64,000 nucleotides of DNA. Origin: Dermanyssus gallinae (Eukaryota; Arthropoda; Arachnida; Mesostigmata; Dermanyssidae). The notes beneath the pieces were generated by a model. That model was given only the letters and a program-made list of their open reading frames with translations, was not told the origin of the DNA and did no database searches. Made by a program: the position numbers and the translations under genes. Positions 1-12,352 of this stretch are shown here, one piece after another. Numbering within the stretch: the stretch's first letter is position 1; each line of letters opens with the position of its first letter. The stretch covers positions 124,001-188,000 of the forward strand of contig QVRM01007053.1 of NCBI GenBank assembly GCA_003439945.1. The letters run 5' to 3'.

Positions 1-1966
1 TACCGGGTTCAGCAACAAGCTCCTCTCTTCACCAAAGTCAATAATCAGACAAGCACCGTTTCGTGCTAGATTAAATCAACCAGGCGAGAGAGACGACTAA
101 AAGTCCTCGGCGAGGACTACTGTAGCCACGAGCGCTCCTTCCGTTGCTATGCTGCTCGATAGTCTGTCGATGCACGTGAGCTAGGTAAGCATGTCAAGAG
201 AAGAACAACTTTCTTTTGCCTTTTTGCTCGCCCTAACTTACCATGCTAGAACGCTAGGAACTAAAGGCAAACACCAAAAGTTTAGAGAAGTTTGGGATTT
301 CTGCCTCAACTCTCTCAGACTCTTGTCAAAAGCCTCCATTCCTTGCGTCACTACATATGGATGAAAACAGCAGGTAAACAGTTGGTACTGCTGACAATGA
401 AACTGCTATATATAAGCACCGTTGTATTGCAGACACATCTTTCATTGCGTATTTCGTATCTCGGATGTAAGCATTGCCGATGGCGCGCTCACTCAGGACC
501 CCATTTATGATTTTAATTGACTAATTTGTTTCCACTAACGGCTTCGACGGGATATGTAAACGCCTTTGCCGTGCATTGGTATATCTCGTCAAATGTCGCG
601 CATGAGCGTTTAAATATGCAAACTCATAGGATGCGTACGTAACTCGCGGTAACATGGGTCCACTTTAAATTGAACGGTAACAATGACGGCGTGCTATCGG
701 CGCGCATGTGACGCGATACACTTTGAGACCACAGGTTTCAAAATACCTATGTAAATTGAGAGAAATCATACGAACACAAGAAAGGAAAACTACAGTAAAG
801 CACGCACAAAATACTCGTATGTTGCTGAAATGCACCGCAAAGATAGACAGAGTTTTAGCGCTATTGTCATCCAGCGGTGCTGGTGGTGGTGGTGTGGGAG
901 TTGGTAGCGGTAAGAGTGTCTGGGGTTACCCGGGGGCACGGCCGAAAAGGGTGAATGGGCAAGTAAAGAGAACATCCTAGGGGTAGGTAGACAAGGGAAG
1001 AACTAGTCGGCTGGAGGGGCAAATATGGTAAAGTCGTGGGAGAGTGAAAAGTTTTTGTGCTCCCGAAGCAAGAGCAGCGACTGCTGCTGCTGTTGCCGCT
1101 GTTGTTGCTGCTGCTTTTGTGAAAGACGATCGCTACGCAGCACCCCCGCTTTTACTGCTATAGCAGGATTGAGAGGTTGCCTTCTCGACGGACGGACGGA
1201 CAAACGCATGGGCCGTCCGACCGACCGACCTACACACCGACAGACGGATGGAACCCGAGCGAAACCCGAGCCGTAATTGGGGCGGTCTCAGCCATACGCC
1301 ACCGGGCGACGCTCGCCCGACAACGGCAGCGGCTCACCGGCTGTGACAGCGACCTGCTCCCCTGCTGCTGCAGCCGCTGTTCGCCAGGTATGCCTCACTC
1401 CAGCGATCCTCTCTTGCTTCTGCTGTAGAGACCCGTTTGTCCCTTGGCGGGCAAGCAGAAGCAAGCGGAGCACAGCCCCCCCCCCCCCCCCCCTGTACAG
1501 CACAGGCAGCAGCCGCCGCGGAGCCGCAGCAGCAGCAAAAACAGAAGCTACCCCAAGAGCCTCCGCTTCAACCTACCTCTCGTGCGCCCCCCCCCCCCCC
1601 ACATGGCCTCTCTCACTGGAGCGGCGGTGAAACACGACAGAATCGTCATGTCACGCGGTCACGGATTTAAAGACTAAACTAGCACAGAAGCTCGCTGACA
1701 AAGAAACCAATGGACGGAGATGATAGAGTGATAACTTGCCCGAGGCAGTAGCGGCTGTTCGAAGCTCATTATTATTACTATGATTATAATTGGAGGCATC
1801 ATCGTGGTCGCGGCTGTTTGGCCATCGAATGTTAATGAGTTATAGTGTCGTTCACGCCATGTTCTCAAAACGAACTCACATTCATTGTTCTTATCGCCTT
1901 TGTGGTATATCCTCACTAGATTGCCTTTATGCATGCAAATTAAATGCAGTCGGCCCTAATATGTAT

Positions 1967-1967
<1 letters not shown>

Positions 1968-2011
<44 letters not shown>
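1968..2011. repeat. (TA)n microsatellite
   Basis: A near-perfect alternating TA tract of about 44 bases, directly visible, just left of the 2080-2310 mariner scrap. Confidence 0.95.
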
Positions 2012-2014
<3 letters not shown>

Positions 2015-2079
2015 AAACATCGTCGTTCTATAAAATTTTACTATGGATATCTCTCAGTGAGTGGAGCTCATTATGGAGA

Positions 2080-2310
2080 ACCGTGAAAATAAGTTTGATA
2101 GCAAAAGGTTGGGTCCGCGCGTGATCTCCCAGAAAGCCGACGTTTTATGACCTCGTCGTGAACCGACCTTATGGACCTGGACTTTTTCTGTAGGGTGTTT
2201 TAAAGAGCAAAGTAGTAGCCAGTGAGATCGCTACCTTCGACGAGTCGAAGGAAAATATTGAAGCTGAAGGCACATTTCGAAAATAACGCCCAAAATATAC
2301 CAAATGTCAT
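2080..2310 (+). mobile_element. mariner transposase remnant (C-terminal part)
   Basis: Frame-broken plus-strand translation includes RPYGPGLFL, a stop, then GVLKSKVVASEIATFDESKE followed by NIEAE. This resembles the end of mariner-type transposases, where the third catalytic motif (RSPDL.P.DFFLWG) is followed by LKSKVY and a helix of the form LDELK..I. The catalytic motif is badly altered and the reading frame is interrupted. No terminal repeats were located. Identification is by motif order only. Confidence 0.5.
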
Positions 2311-2832
2311 TAAAAAAATTATATTTTATATATACAAGTCAACTCTCATGGGACTACCGCCTACCTAACCTCTATTTTAGGCATAACGGCAGGTAATGTA
2401 CTTTCAAATAAATGTACGTCCATGACACGAAGTCCCAAGGAATAGCCGTTTAGGCTAATGTTGAATTTAGATATAAGTGGCTGGCATTATGTGCTAACTA
2501 TTAAGAATATGTTTAAGTAAATCGATCCAAACGAAAAAAAAACATTGTATTCCCCTTTTCAAATAACGTATCCCACACATATACTGGCAATTCTATGTTG
2601 TATAATAACCCTCAGTATGTCGTTGATTTACCAAGTATCTATTGTCCAACACGTACGTAAACAGTAGTCTTATTTTGTCTGCTGCCGAAGCAACTATGGA
2701 AAACGCGAGTTGCGAGGACTGGTGTAGTGTTGATACGCGTTTCGGTTCGAACATGGCTAACAAGTGACACTGACTGAACGTCTGGATGGTACACGCCTGC
2801 GGAGTGATACTAAATACGTGGTCCACACTTAC

Positions 2833-3041
2833 CTGGGAGATATCCGAGGTCCAGGCGGCCTTTTCCTGCATGGTGGGCGCCACAAGATGTATCGTGATAG
2901 GAGGGCCTGCTTTGAGGTCCACGATGATTTTAAAATCTAGACCTCCGTAGTCTTTCTCCTGGCCATTCGATGACGCCTGGTTGGCGGGCTGGTTCAAATT
3001 TAGCTGGCTTTCACAGTTGCTCACCGATGAACAGATGGACC
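2833..3041 (-). CDS. RasGRF: RasGRF exon H: end of the second PH domain
   Basis: A 209-base exon and the last one recognised before the window's left edge (assembled codons 291-360). It begins with a serine/asparagine/glutamine-rich loop of about 30 residues (SICSSVSNCESQLNLNQPAN and on), then YGGLDFKIIVDLKAGPPITI, HLVAPTMQEKAAWTSDISQ. This matches vertebrate HLDFKI.VEPKDSPPFTV.LVA...QEKAAWTSDI.QC, the last strands and C-terminal helix of the PH domain. The acceptor is GTTGACAG and the donor GTAAGT (phase 0). The next exon should start near CVDNI and lead into the REM and CDC25 domains. No such sequence was found in 1-2832, so it probably lies outside. The polar loop is less conserved and may be lineage-specific. 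Confidence 0.95.
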
Positions 3042-6003
3042 CTGTCAACAGACAAACAATCACATTGAGTCGTCGTCGTTTCTTACACGCTATAGCTTAA
3101 ATGCTATAGCGCGCTATCTTGAAAATAGGTCTGAGTTGAGCTACCGGGCGTGTGGAGGCGCTCGGAGACAATTTTCGTTTGTTGACTCGCCCATTACCTA
3201 GCAGGATCTCACCGCCCAACCTGTCATTGTTGCTGGTGCTGCGTCCGGTGCCGCTATTTTTCTTTTACTCGCCCTTCTGCTGACACCTTTGCGCTTTCAC
3301 GTTATCCAGAATTGCTTCTGGATAGTCGAAGTAGCTGCAGCCTAATGCTCCTATTCGCTGAATATTTTAATTTGAAATGGTTAGTCCGTTGCAATTAGTA
3401 GTTACACTTTGCCCCTTAGAGTGCCCAACCTCAAACTAGTTGTAGAAACAGTACATCTAATTTTCTCTTTATATATATATATATATATATAAAGAGAGGG
3501 TGCCCTGGAGGACGAAAAGCAGTAATGGAATACTCTTTTGCTAAGTCCTAACTAGAAGTGTATGCTTGTGTTATACGTAGGTAGGTGCGCTCTGGTAGCT
3601 GCGATGAACAATCGAACGTACTGCGTACACGGGCTTTCAGCGTTACGAACTATGCGACCATTATGTTGTAATACAAAGAGGAAATTATGAACATAACGCA
3701 TTTTTTGTAACGCAAACAACCGCACAGAAAATTTCGAAATTTCGCGATCGTGCCGGGTCATTAGTTTCCACATAGCGTCCGGTCCTCTCGTGAGAAGTTC
3801 CCCGTTAGTCGGGCCCTCCCGATCTGTCATGCGGCCCTCTTTGCGGGAAAAGACGCCGACAGGGGCGTCGCCGTGACGTTGGCGGAGGGCGGGGCAAATC
3901 CTGTGATTGAAAACGCGTGTGGGGGAGGCTGGACAGGTGGCTGCTCACTGGAGGAAAATAACTCGGCAATGATCACGAATCAATTTCAAGGCATTCGACA
4001 GTCGAACTCATGCAGGGGCAGAAACTCGGTTCTACGAGCTTCCGACCGACGATGGCGGTAGTATACAAAGAAGAACCCAACAAAAAGCAGATAGAACTGC
4101 GAAACAGACGAGAAACAAACAGTGAAGGAAGAATGGCTAGAAGAGAAAGCGACTGTGAGAACGATAAGTACAGAGAAATCGGTGCGCACTTAGTTTGCAA
4201 ACAGAAATAGCCCACCTCAGACCGCTCAAAATCAATTTAGTGTTTTTCGCGCCGACGACGTCTCCGTCCTATCTCTTCATCTTCTTCTATTCACTCCCTC
4301 TATAAAGCGAGTCTAGATATTTGTCGCCACCGTCTATTCAAGTTCAGTGCGTTTGTTACATCTGGGCGGACGACATTCCTGCAATCGTCCAAACAGTGGT
4401 ACAGCCGCTGAGACTAGCAGCTGCCGCATTCACAGACTAACGAGGCGAACCTTATCGCATAGCAACGTATTTGAAGCAAATACAATTTTTACTAACGGCA
4501 GCAACGTAAGAAGCGCAGCTATATCGTTTCCCCACTCTACTGCTACTCGTATGCGGGGTGCGTGTTTGCTTCCGTAAAAAGTAGAAACAAATCATATATT
4601 CATTTGTGAAGTATTGAAACTTATGGCAGAATACGGCGGTAAAATGGGCCAACCAAAGATTAGTTTCAGTCAAAATGAAGCAACAGCACGTGATGTTCAT
4701 CGAAAGTTAGGCAATGCATCTAAGTAGGTGAAAAACCCACAGCTGCTCATACGCACAATCCTGGTCACGAAATTTAAAGCACGCGAAGCCGCGTGCTTCT
4801 TCGCTCTCGCTAGTGGTAGTATGACGAAAAATATTGGCATTTAATAAGAACATAAGACCGAGTTTGGGAGGAATTCATCCCTATGATCATTAAGGTCGCG
4901 GCCAAGCAGTCAGCACGGTCCTATGCTGTAAGACACCTGCTAGGATATAGAAGATAGGAGAATGAAGGAGAAGGTAAAGCCTAACCATGTTAATCCTTAG
5001 GGGCTAGGGTAAAAGGCATGTAATGGTAAGCCAGATTTGAATAAAGCTTACTGCAGGACTGTACAGTATGCCAATTCCCAACTCGAGTATTTTGTAGCGA
5101 TTCGCAACTGGTCCCAACATAGTTTGAAGGGTTCCGTATGATGGAGATTTTAGATGAGACAATCACAAAACGTCTGGCTGCTGTACTACTAAACCCACAC
5201 AAATCAACTCTACGACTGGGAAGTGCTTGTTTAATGAATTAAGCTAGCTTGGAGTAATTTCTAAGACCTGTGCACGAATTCTTTGTATCTACCGGCGCTG
5301 CTGCCAAGCCCCGTGTTGGGATACATGCGGCAAAATGTGACTCCTCAACAGCAAAATCGAAACAGCACCGAGGATCTTAAAGCGAGTTTGATAAATATTA
5401 TATAACTCTCATCCGCAACTCGTCAGCCTAAAGCGGGTTAACCTGGATCAGGTGAATCGTTTTGGCCTAGGAAAAATGTGATCTGTGTTGGAAACTTAAT
5501 AACATAGCGCATAGCGCTGCAGCTAATATACATTGCTATGTTGCACTACTTTTGCGTTCGTCTTACTTCTGGCTCAAGTACCTTCTATGGAGCTAGCCTT
5601 TTCTGCGTAATTTCGACCTGTTTCTTTCCCAATTTTTAACTATCTTGTTAAATGATCTACCGATTTGTCTTCCATATTGTATATCCGACAAACCATTGTT
5701 TCTAGTTCATCAAACCCTATCGTCTCACTCTCGTTTCTAGCATACCTGCCCTTTGCATCTGCCCCGTAGCATTTGTATTTTCGTATACGCATACCCCACC
5801 CCTCTTTGATTTTACATTCGTGTATACTTCCTTTAAACTGCTTTATATACGTGCACATAAGTTTTACATTACGATCACATGCGTTAACGGAGCGAAGTCC
5901 GTATCTTTTCATTCGGCATGGTAGTATGAAACTAGTCAGCTATTTAGGAGCTGTAATAAATTGCAAGCGATTATAGGGTAGGTATCGCAGCGTCTACTCT
6001 TAC
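3042..6003 (-). other. RasGRF intron between exons G and H (2.96 kb)
   Basis: A GT-AG intron with a palindromic (TA)n tract at 3464-3497. Minus-strand open frames at 3552-3830 and 4990-5202 show no family I recognise. Otherwise I see nothing in it. Confidence 0.8.
3464..3497. repeat. palindromic (TA)n flanked by TCTCTTT / AAAGAGA
   Basis: A TA tract bounded by TCTCTTT on the left and its exact reverse complement on the right, giving a 34-base perfect palindrome able to form a cruciform or RNA hairpin. Confidence 0.9.
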
Positions 6004-6087
6004 CTTCTCCGTCGTCGATCATAAATTGAAACTGCTCATTCGGATCCTCAATAAGCGTCGCGTCTGCCAAGGGTATTTTGCCTATGC
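6004..6087 (-). CDS. RasGRF: RasGRF exon G: central strands of the second PH domain
   Basis: A short 84-base exon, found because the PH fold needed strands between KLHLIE and the downstream exon. It reads (G)IGKIPLADATLIEDPNEQ, then FQFMIDDGE(G). This aligns with the vertebrate NGVISLIDCTLLEEPE segment at the same place. It begins with two bases completing the glycine of exon F and ends with one base that is completed by GG of exon H, so both phases fit. The acceptor is TCTTACAG and the donor GTAAGA. The acceptor and the first bases of the exon are part of a tandem duplication described separately (6086-6297), so a decoy acceptor lies 133 bases upstream in the transcript. Confidence 0.92.
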
Positions 6088-6123
6088 CTGTAAGAGATTA
6101 CCAGATATTATATTATTAGCACG

Positions 6124-6191
<68 letters not shown>

Positions 6192-6297
6192 GCATTCTTT
6201 CGAGCAGCACCGTGGAGCAGCCTGTAAGAGATTACCAGATATTATATTATTAGCACGCCAATATATATATATAGCATTCTTTCGAGCAGCACCGTGG
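6086..6297 (-). repeat. tandem duplication copying the exon G splice acceptor, with (TA)n
   Basis: Two direct copies, 6086-6215 and 6220-6297, share the same sequence on each side of a (TA)n tract. They start with GCCTGTAAGAGATTACCAGA and end with GCATTCTTTCGAGCAGCACC plus GTGG. They differ mainly in TA-tract length, about 65 bases in the first and about 12 in the second. On the minus strand the left edge of each copy is a splice acceptor, CTCTTACAG followed by GC. The first copy is the real acceptor of exon G. The second is an intact decoy upstream in the transcript. Splicing to the decoy would read about 13 codons and then hit a TAA inside the TA tract. Confidence 0.93.
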
Positions 6298-9200
6298 CAC
6301 TCTCATACTAAATAAGCCGCCTTAGAGTATAAAGTGGGAATGAGTTATGCTTTCATCAACTGCAGAGGTTAACTTATTTTCACAGCAAACGCTCTCTTTT
6401 TGTGTCGAGCTGTGTCGCTCGATATGCCCGCATTAGAATTGTTGTGCGTAGATGTCACCATCTATCTTGCAGAAACCGTCGTTACTATGAAGTGCCTACT
6501 AACTTACAGAAGGGAAAAATAGAATCACTGCGACACGTTGTGTTACACGCTGTGTAAACGGAGAACCTGTTCATACTAACGCACGCGCATGCATAACGTA
6601 GCACAATGAACGCTTACATCTGATGCAGACGGATAGAATATGGCCTTCGGTATCATTCCGCGGGGACAAGAGATCATCACCGAGGGGTTTCCAGATTTGC
6701 TAAACCAGCTGGATGGCAACGTTGCAGGTAAGAACCTTTCTGTGTGCAGTGCTTCCGCACCAGCCCGATACATCGACGAAAGGACCTTGAGTGACTTCGA
6801 TGCAATAAATAACTTGCGAAGCTTATCTCCTCGCCGTCAAGTGACTTAATGTAGAACAAGGGTTGGCTGAGCGCGATGTAGAGACTTTCGGTCCCAAAAG
6901 TAGCAATAAGGAAGCACAAGCCTGCCATCCTGTCTACTTGCACTCAACTTTGCCCATACTTGCGAGAAGGGGCCTCAGCACGGAGAGAAGCCACACTAAA
7001 GTCCGGCGCAGATCATCGGCGCAAGTGCGAAGGAGTGGCGAGAGTGAAGCGAATGGGAAAAAAACACCCAAAGAATGTTTGGGAGTAGAGCAAGCCGTCC
7101 GATAGAAGTCTACAAACAAAATGGAGGCTGGCAACACTAGCAAAATGGCCGAAACAGATCTCCTGTATGCGCACACCGTGGCGCGCAGTTATCACGGTGC
7201 TGGCGCGAATGCTGCGACCGATGTTATTACGCTGTGACGACAAATAGATTTCTGCGACCTATGTTCGCGACAGCCCAATGATGACGACGAGAGGTCAGAG
7301 ATCCGCTGCCAGTAGAGCTGAACAGGCAAAGCCTTTCCCGAGAGAGAGAGAGAGGAGCAGCAGATGATTTGCGTTATCCGAAGCCAGCGAGACCACAGAT
7401 TATAAATACATAGTATGGAATCAGCAATGTACATACAAGTACAGACACAGCGCAACACGATGTATATCGCTCTCCGGTCTCTGCCGATGCCCGTATAGAT
7501 GGGTACGTCACCATCAATCAGTTCGTTCTCTCAACAGTCGTCGTTTCGTGCTCCGCCACCCTCGTCGTGCTTTCGTTTTTCCACCCGCTGCGCCCAACCG
7601 ATCGGCCTGAAGTCGTCGAAAGAGTTACAGTTGTCTTTGTTTACAGCAGCATGATATTATTAGTATCTGCTTTAACCTTCCGGGAACTGGCTGCGTTCAA
7701 ATCGGCAGAAAAGAGGGGAAGAAGAAAAAGTGGTTTGCCGGTACGGGATAATATACGGCGGCCAGTCGATAGACAAGCAATATGGATGGCTAGGAATATA
7801 TATATATATATATATATATATCCTTAGCCATCGATATATATATATATGTATATGTATGTGTACACATATAATGTACGCGTATACGATGGGAGAAAAAGAC
7901 AAACGCCGACTCGGCATGGGGTCACTCCTGCGACGGCGATAGCCGAAGCAAATAATGGCGTCGGCGGCCGGAACGGCGGCCGCATATTTGCCCGTACGTA
8001 TAGATGATAGCATGCTTTTCTCATTGGTCTTCTGTCGAAGCCCCTTTTCCACCCCCGTCCGCCGGCGCCCCCCGCTCCCCGCCCCTCTCGGCCAGATGCG
8101 TGACGCGTCAAACAATCTTCGGAAGAGACGCTCTTTGTCGTCGTTGTGCCCTTGCTTGCTCAATTGGACGGACGTTTGTCCATCTGCACCGCGGCCTATC
8201 TATAGGCAGGCGGCATGGCCATGTCTGGCCTTTGCGCGAAGGGCCTGAACAACTGAAAAGGGTCTGTAGACCGGCGACGACGACGACAATACGTTAGGAG
8301 TGTGAACCGCCAAAGTCGTCTCAATGAGTGCGCCGGTCTGTGTGTTTGGGCGGGCGTACTAAGTAATGCACCAGGCGCAAGTATATATATATATATATAT
8401 GTGTGTGTGTTTGCGTGCGTGTGCATGTATGCCAAAAGGGATTCAGTCGAAAGAATGGCCGTTGGACTGTCATACCGATTCGACCGATCAACAAGAAAGC
8501 CTGCAGCAGTAGGACCATGCGCCTATGCAGGCGTGCTTGAGGTGAGATGCGGGTGAGGTGACAGCGACGACACGAAGAGGCGGAGCTGCAGCGAACAATG
8601 ATTTGGAGCAGAGGCTGGCCGCAATGAGTTGTTCGGTTGAGCGGTCACAGGCCATTACCTGGCAGCGGGAGGCAGGCAGGGAGGGAGGGAGGAAACGCAG
8701 CGAACGTCGTAGTCCTGGGCTCGGGGCCTAACTCGGGGCATGATCAGGAAGACAAGGAACTAGGTAGGTAGGTGTGTGGTTGCAACGGCCTGAGCTGGCT
8801 GGCTGACCGGTAAGTGCCGTCACCGTGGCCCTCTACTTGATCTCTTGAAGTGCAGGCGCCACCACAGGGGCGGGGGGGAGGGGGGCACTGCTGATCCCTC
8901 GGAAGGGGACGCACATGCCTTCCTCGTCCGCTATCTGTGCCACCGGCTGTTGAGCCGTTGATATACGGTAAAGTTCCCCATTTCAGCTCGGATCCAAAAC
9001 CTTTTCGACGGTAGCAGCTATAGCTGACCACCACACCTTCTGCCGTTCGTGCGTAACGATTCGGACGTCGCTCTTCTTTCCAAGACATTTTGAGCGGCAC
9101 AGCGATACATACAGCAGCTACGGAAGCTAAACCAAGAATACATTATGTCGCCTTGTTACTGTTGTTCTATGCCAATGCAGACGATCGTAGATATTCGACG

Positions 9201-10782
9201 TAACCGCCGTTTGCTTAAATCACCGCTTTAATTCGAGACCAAAACCGCTCATGTCTATCTATCAAGGTGTGCAGATGCTGATTTTTTTGCTATTCTCTCG
9301 CTTAAGGTTGCCTCGCTCAAAGAAATGCTGCTTTAATAATCCGGAAGATTTTCATCTGTACTGCTAGGCGGCCACGAGCGCTTTTTCTAAACATTTTGAG
9401 CTCTCCTGTCTAGGAACCCGGTTCTACCTCTTCTGGAGCCGCATGCTTAGCCAAATTGCCCAAAACTGTAATTTTAAACGAAAAACAAAGGACCTTTACT
9501 AAATTATTAGGTGTCTGCTCGACGTGAACACCGAGTAAAAACAATGGCGCAATGCTTGGGTCAGCCATGTTTGGTGTTTGTTTTGGATAGGTCACATGAT
9601 GCGTGCACGCATCGCTACGTTACGGATACGTTCAGACAGCCCGCCAAAGTTTCACCCGCTTTAGTCGCCGCACACACAATGTCCTTGCAGGTCGCTTGCG
9701 GGTCGGCGCCCAGCAATTTTTGCAGGCCTCGCATTGAGTAGAGCGTTTTCTGATAACAAAAGAGGCATGCTACTGTAAACATATATACATCCAAGTTGTC
9801 AAGGCGGTATTTTGGCAAGCGAATAAAACCATTGATCTGCATGAGTGGGGTTTAACTAGAGGTTGGTGAAAGGCGTCTCCAAACAATTTAGGTAAATATT
9901 GTTGCTGAGGCATGCCGAGGTGCTTCTGGATCTAGATTTTATGCAAACAAGAAGTTCAATACAATTAATAGAACCTGAAAGCTGCTAAGACCGCTATTTG
10001 CGGAGCCGGAGAAACCCTCCGTTTCGGTTTAGTTACGATTCTGTGCGGTACATATTGGCGGCAATCGTGTTTCGGGCGATAGATCCACTCGTCTCCATAG
10101 CCGGTCGTTTTTCCTCAACACTCAATCGGATTGGCCGCGTAGGTTTTTATGGGAGTGCCCACCCTCGTCACTGTCTCCGAGGACATCTCAAGATGTACGT
10201 GTCCTCGCCGTTGAAATGTATCTCTCGTGGGTTAAAACACGATTGAGTGGGCAAGTGAGGAAGCGAGAGCGTGCGCGCGCCCTTTTGAGATGGCGGTGAC
10301 CGGAGAGTATGGGAAAAAATCGAGTTGTCTCGCCTCCCTAAGAGAACATCAGCAGCGCCAGAGAGGGAATTGACAATTCCGTTTGACAACGCGTTGGTCC
10401 ATGTAAACGCTTCTGGCAGAGAGCGAAGAGGAGGGCACACTATTTCCACCGCCAGCACTGTGCGCGATAGCCTTAACAATAGACGATGACGAACACACAA
10501 ATCCACACTGACTGCTTGTATTCAAATGTCTGTTTAGAATGTGGCTTGAGGAGAGGTACCAAACTAATGCCATGACAAAAGCCTGCGTTCGCAGCCTTTA
10601 GTACCGTTGTTTCGCTGCAATTGAATCGTTGCGTATGTATGTATGCTCGTGGACGTATGCCGTAAACGCCTTAGGACACCTGTAAAACACTGCGCAATGG
10701 ACTTGTTGCAGATTTGCGATGGGCATTCATAGTAAGTAAGGGTGGACGTAGTTGTCGCAGTAGTGCATGCAACAAAACGTAC
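6088..10782 (-). other. RasGRF intron between exons F and G (4.7 kb)
   Basis: A GT-AG intron. It contains the second copy of the duplicated acceptor unit (to 6297), (TA)n tracts at 7796-7821, 7836-7852 and 8383-8402, and a GC-rich patch near 8030-8110. A plus-strand ATG frame at 6640-6727 ends at a GTAAG site (see rejected items). No other gene is recognised. Confidence 0.8.
7796..8402. repeat. (TA)n tracts and adjoining GC-rich patch
   Basis: Three short (TA)n runs (7796-7821, 7836-7852, 8383-8402), the last running into (TG)n. Between them, 8030-8110 is a C-rich stretch. The composition swings sharply over 600 bases. Open frames here of 95-163 codons are products of base composition. Confidence 0.8.
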
Positions 10783-10948
10783 CTTCTATTAGATGTAGCT
10801 TGCCGGCGGATGTTCTGTTGCATAGCAGCATGTGATTGGTAAAGAGGTAACACTGGCGAACCTGATCGCTTCCCTTCGAGACGATGCGGGCACGCCGCGA
10901 CTTGTCCACTGCCGCCGCCTGAATCACATTGCCCTGGCGAATAAACAC
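10783..10948 (-). CDS. RasGRF: RasGRF exon F: first half of the second PH domain
   Basis: A 166-base exon starting in phase 0 and ending after the first base of a glycine codon. It encodes VFIRQGNVIQAAAVDKSRRA, then a basic loop, then VRQCYLFTNHMLLCNRTSAG and KLHLIE. This matches the vertebrate order F(V)RQG.LIQ, a basic loop, ERQCFLF..HL.IC.R..GGKLHL. PH domains of this family bind membrane lipids and help position the DH domain. The acceptor reads TTATTGCAG and the donor GTACGT. Downstream open frame beyond LIEG is intron. The loop between VIQ and VRQC is shorter and different from vertebrates. Confidence 0.95.
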
Positions 10949-11049
10949 CTGCAATAATAATAATCAGTCATGTTAAAATTAGCTACCAATAACTCCAATA
11001 ACGTTCTTCTCTATAGTCACCTGTTTCCTGTCTCTTGTTATTATTCTCC

Positions 11050-11640
11050 ATGGTAATCCGTCAGCGGCTTTTATTATTTAGAATACGTGTGGGCAATTGC
11101 TCTGATCAAACTCGCCACCAGTTGAGGTGAGACCAAAGTCGTCCCATCGTTGTATCAGAAGGGTACACATATATAAGTTGTTTTACTCAAAATAATCTCC
11201 TCTTAAGGACTGCGGCTCCATCAATAATGAATTTCTTTTTTGTAGACATTACAATACTGGCGCTCAAAAACGAAGAAGCGGCACTTTTTTATACACTCTC
11301 TGTGGTAAAACTCTTTCCGCAGAGCTTCGGTTAAGGACGTTCTGAAGATTCAGAAATAAATTGATCTCGGACGGCGCGACGAGGTCACATGAGTGCGGGG
11401 TCTGCAACAAAGTTCTCCAGGGCAGTAGTGTACTGCTGTCACGAATCATGCACACTATATGCGGTCTAGCGTTGCCATCTTGTAGAATAGCGCCTCTCCT
11501 TGTGAGGAGGCTGGCCTCGCTCAGCGCAGCTTCTACCTTTGTATGTGGGGCGGGGCAGCTAATTGCGACAACCAGCAGTTTTTTTTGGCAGGCTCACATC
11601 ACTGTTGCCACCAGCAGGGTGCCAACATTAAAAATTAAAA
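11050..11640 (-). mobile_element. mariner-type transposase remnant
   Basis: The minus-strand frame reads LLTRRGAILQDGNARPHIV, then WRTLLQTPHSCDLVAPSEIN and LFLNLQNVLN. This matches the mariner order NRRGVILQHDNARPH, WE.L.HPPYSPDLAPSD.HLF..L...L. The second catalytic aspartate motif (DNARPH) reads GNARPH, with the preceding residue D. The third motif (SPDLAPSD) reads CDLVAPSE. A weak tail including RWDDFGLTSTGGEF continues below 11200. The frame is interrupted and no intact ends are seen. Its 5' side stops close to a (TA)n tract at 11656. Confidence 0.72.
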
Positions 11641-11652
11641 CTATTTTCTACC

Positions 11653-11655
<3 letters not shown>

Positions 11656-11690
<35 letters not shown>

Positions 11691-11806
11691 GTATATAGAA
11701 AATATTGTGACGATTTATAAATTCATTTGTAATACATTTGCACACTCGGCAGTGCTCGCCTTAATATATATATATATATATACAGCTAGTCGGCAATATA
11801 TAGCTG

Positions 11807-11849
<43 letters not shown>
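11656..11849. repeat. three (TA)n tracts
   Basis: TA runs at 11656-11687, 11763-11782 and 11810-11849. The last two are separated by an imperfect palindrome (TACAGCTA ... TAGCTGTA), so the block could fold. Confidence 0.93.
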
Positions 11850-11852
<3 letters not shown>

Positions 11853-12311
11853 ATCATAATAGGTGCAAACGCGTACGAAGTGAGATAGGATACCAGTCAG
11901 AATGGCAGTTCGCAGTACAATGGGGTGAGTAGTGTGACGACATCAGTCATGATGAAAAACTGGTGGCCAGACTTAACAAGGTCAGTCGGCGACAAAATGC
12001 GATGACAGGTGGGAGTCAACATAGGCAGCAATTGCATCACACCTGACGACAAACGACCTCGTATGTGTTCGAGTGATCACTCGTAACTGCTTGCAACCAA
12101 CTCTGGAGTCTCACGCCCGTTTCGCCTCTAGATAACAGTAATTTCTCTCTCTGTATCACGCCCTTCTGTCTTTTTCTCTGATCTCGTGTAAAAGCACGCA
12201 CCTCTTCGGGGGAGGAATAGTATCTGTAGGTTTGCTGTCGAGTTAACACACCAGACGCTTGGTTAGATCAATCACTGTTGATGGCAGATGCCTCTAAATA
12301 ATTGTTCATAG

Positions 12312-12351
<40 letters not shown>
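12312..12351. repeat. (TA)n microsatellite
   Basis: About 40 bases of pure TA repeat, directly visible. Confidence 0.95.

Positions 12352-12352
<1 letters not shown>

Larger units (their letters stand above)
1..2832. other. region downstream of exon H, presumed intron
   Basis: No recognisable exon. Holds a CAG/CTG-rich stretch near 1080-1125, GACGGACG/CGACCGAC short repeats at about 1190-1235, a poly-C run near 1480-1495, a second at 1588-1600, a (TA)n tract at 1968-2011 and a mariner scrap near 2080-2310. An open minus-strand frame touches the left edge (about 1-74) behind a possible acceptor, but its phase (two bases) does not follow exon H and its translation is not RasGRF-like. Confidence 0.5.

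Noticed and set aside
1..74. Open minus-strand frame at the left edge, tested as the exon after H
   Set aside because: The only open frame begins with two bases, which does not follow the phase 0 donor of exon H, and the sequence is unlike the expected continuation.
6640..6727. Plus-strand ATG frame (MAFGIIPRGQEIITEGF...) ending at a GTAAG donor
   Set aside because: A stop codon lies immediately before the ATG, so it could only be a first exon. No partner exon or known family was found, and it is antisense inside a RasGRF intron.
9410..9842. Minus-strand AG/GT-bounded stretches tested as the missing PH exon
   Set aside because: Phases did not fit, and the true exon (6004-6087) was found with matching phase and sequence.
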